Origin: Luteimonas deserti
Lineage (GTDB): Bacteria > Pseudomonadota > Gammaproteobacteria > Xanthomonadales > Xanthomonadaceae
NCBI RefSeq assembly: GCF_013425765.1
Contig: NZ_JACCJZ010000017.1
Coordinates: forward strand, 248,001-312,000
Reading direction: 5' to 3'
Length of the DNA: 64,000 bases
In this document: positions 63,762 to 64,000 of the stretch, one piece after another
How positions within the stretch are numbered: the first letter of the stretch is position 1
Layout: every line of letters begins with the position of its first letter
Notes under the pieces: model-generated
Database searches by the model: none
Seen by the model: the letters and a program-made list of their open reading frames with translations, nothing else
What the model was told of the DNA's origin: nothing
Made by a program: the position numbers and the translations under genes

Positions 63762-64000
63762 TCACTGGACGCCGGCAAGTGATTCGCGGGCGAACGTCCC
63801 CAGCAGAGCGGACAGTGTTCCGTCGTGTCCGAACAGGCCGTGGCCCACGCCTGGCGGTTCCACGAGGGTGGCGCCGAAGGCCTGCACGTAACGCCGGGCA
63901 GTGGGCCCATCGATGAAATCGCATTCGCCGCGGATCACCAGGGCCGGTGCGCGCAGTGCCGAGGCAGCGACGAGCGGTTGCGCCGCGAGGTCTCCGAGCA
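63762..64000 (-). CDS. Alpha/beta hydrolase, C-terminal part (runs off the window)
   Basis: The last 79 codons of a minus-strand gene end at TGA 63762-63764. They contain LVIRGECDFI with the late Asp of the triad and VEPPGVGHGLF with the His, so this is the C-terminal part of an alpha/beta hydrolase of the proline-iminopeptidase or lactonase kind. The start lies beyond 64000, so the nucleophile is not visible. Confidence 0.8.
   Translation of the reverse strand, partial: LGDLAAQPLVAASALRAPALVIRGECDFIDGPTARRYVQAFGATLVEPPGVGHGLFGHDGTLSALLGTFARESLAGVQ

Overview
The window is high-GC DNA that codes densely on both strands and looks like a Xanthomonadaceae-type gammaproteobacterium (Lysobacter/Luteimonas-like). 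This rests on the branched-chain amino acid genes, a fused IcmF mutase, a bactofilin, an EfpL-like N-terminus, lipoprotein-rich accessory islands and REP-associated (RAYT) transposases. The assignment is inference from gene content. No rRNA, tRNA or CRISPR array was seen.

Positions 1-19000 are mostly catabolic core. A minus-strand run holds liuB, a bactofilin/zinc-ribbon pair, liuC, liuD and liuE, then a PAS-GGDEF-EAL protein, an SDR dehydrogenase, a retropepsin-like protease and the start of an EF-P-like gene. Several of these overlap by 4 bases or abut. Two Ala-rich lipoproteins, a thiolase, a subtilase autotransporter, isovaleryl-CoA dehydrogenase (liuA) and leucine dehydrogenase follow. 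Together they deaminate leucine and carry isovaleryl-CoA to acetoacetate and acetyl-CoA. From 19 to 30 kb there are a phospholipase D-like protein, a papain-like/hydrolase fusion, a TetR-hydrolase pair, a DUF488 protein and icmF, the B12-dependent isobutyryl-CoA mutase.

An AT-richer accessory island starts 25 bp after the icmF stop. It carries a reverse transcriptase (RT), a 166-bp intergenic stretch bounded by a 13-bp perfect inverted repeat and containing hairpins, and a SLATT-type membrane protein. This looks like an RT/ncRNA/membrane-effector conflict system of the anti-phage type and is the most interesting locus here. The RT reading frame is broken at a run of five C; removing one base restores one continuous 467-aa protein. 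The SLATT stop codon lies inside a REP repeat.

From 32.4 to 46.4 kb the sequence is full of copies of a REP-like repeat (core GGTGCCAGGTTCACTTATC or GGGGTCAGGTTCACTTAT), one intact and one nonsense-mutated RAYT transposase, and several internally deleted RAYT remnants. Between them lie an RraB-like protein, a hydrolase, an HWE kinase with a single-domain response regulator, and several lipoproteins.

Two proteins, at 40.6-42.1 kb and 49.1-50.0 kb, share a C-terminal module of about 45 residues, and each follows a small lipoprotein gene. This is the layout of secreted-effector/immunity pairs in this family, although the module itself is not one I can name.

The last 12 kb hold a beta-propeller protein, a membrane PQQ dehydrogenase, a methyltransferase, UDP-galactopyranose mutase followed by a glycoside hydrolase-RmlD fusion with a strong internal start, a DoxX protein, an esterase and a partial hydrolase.
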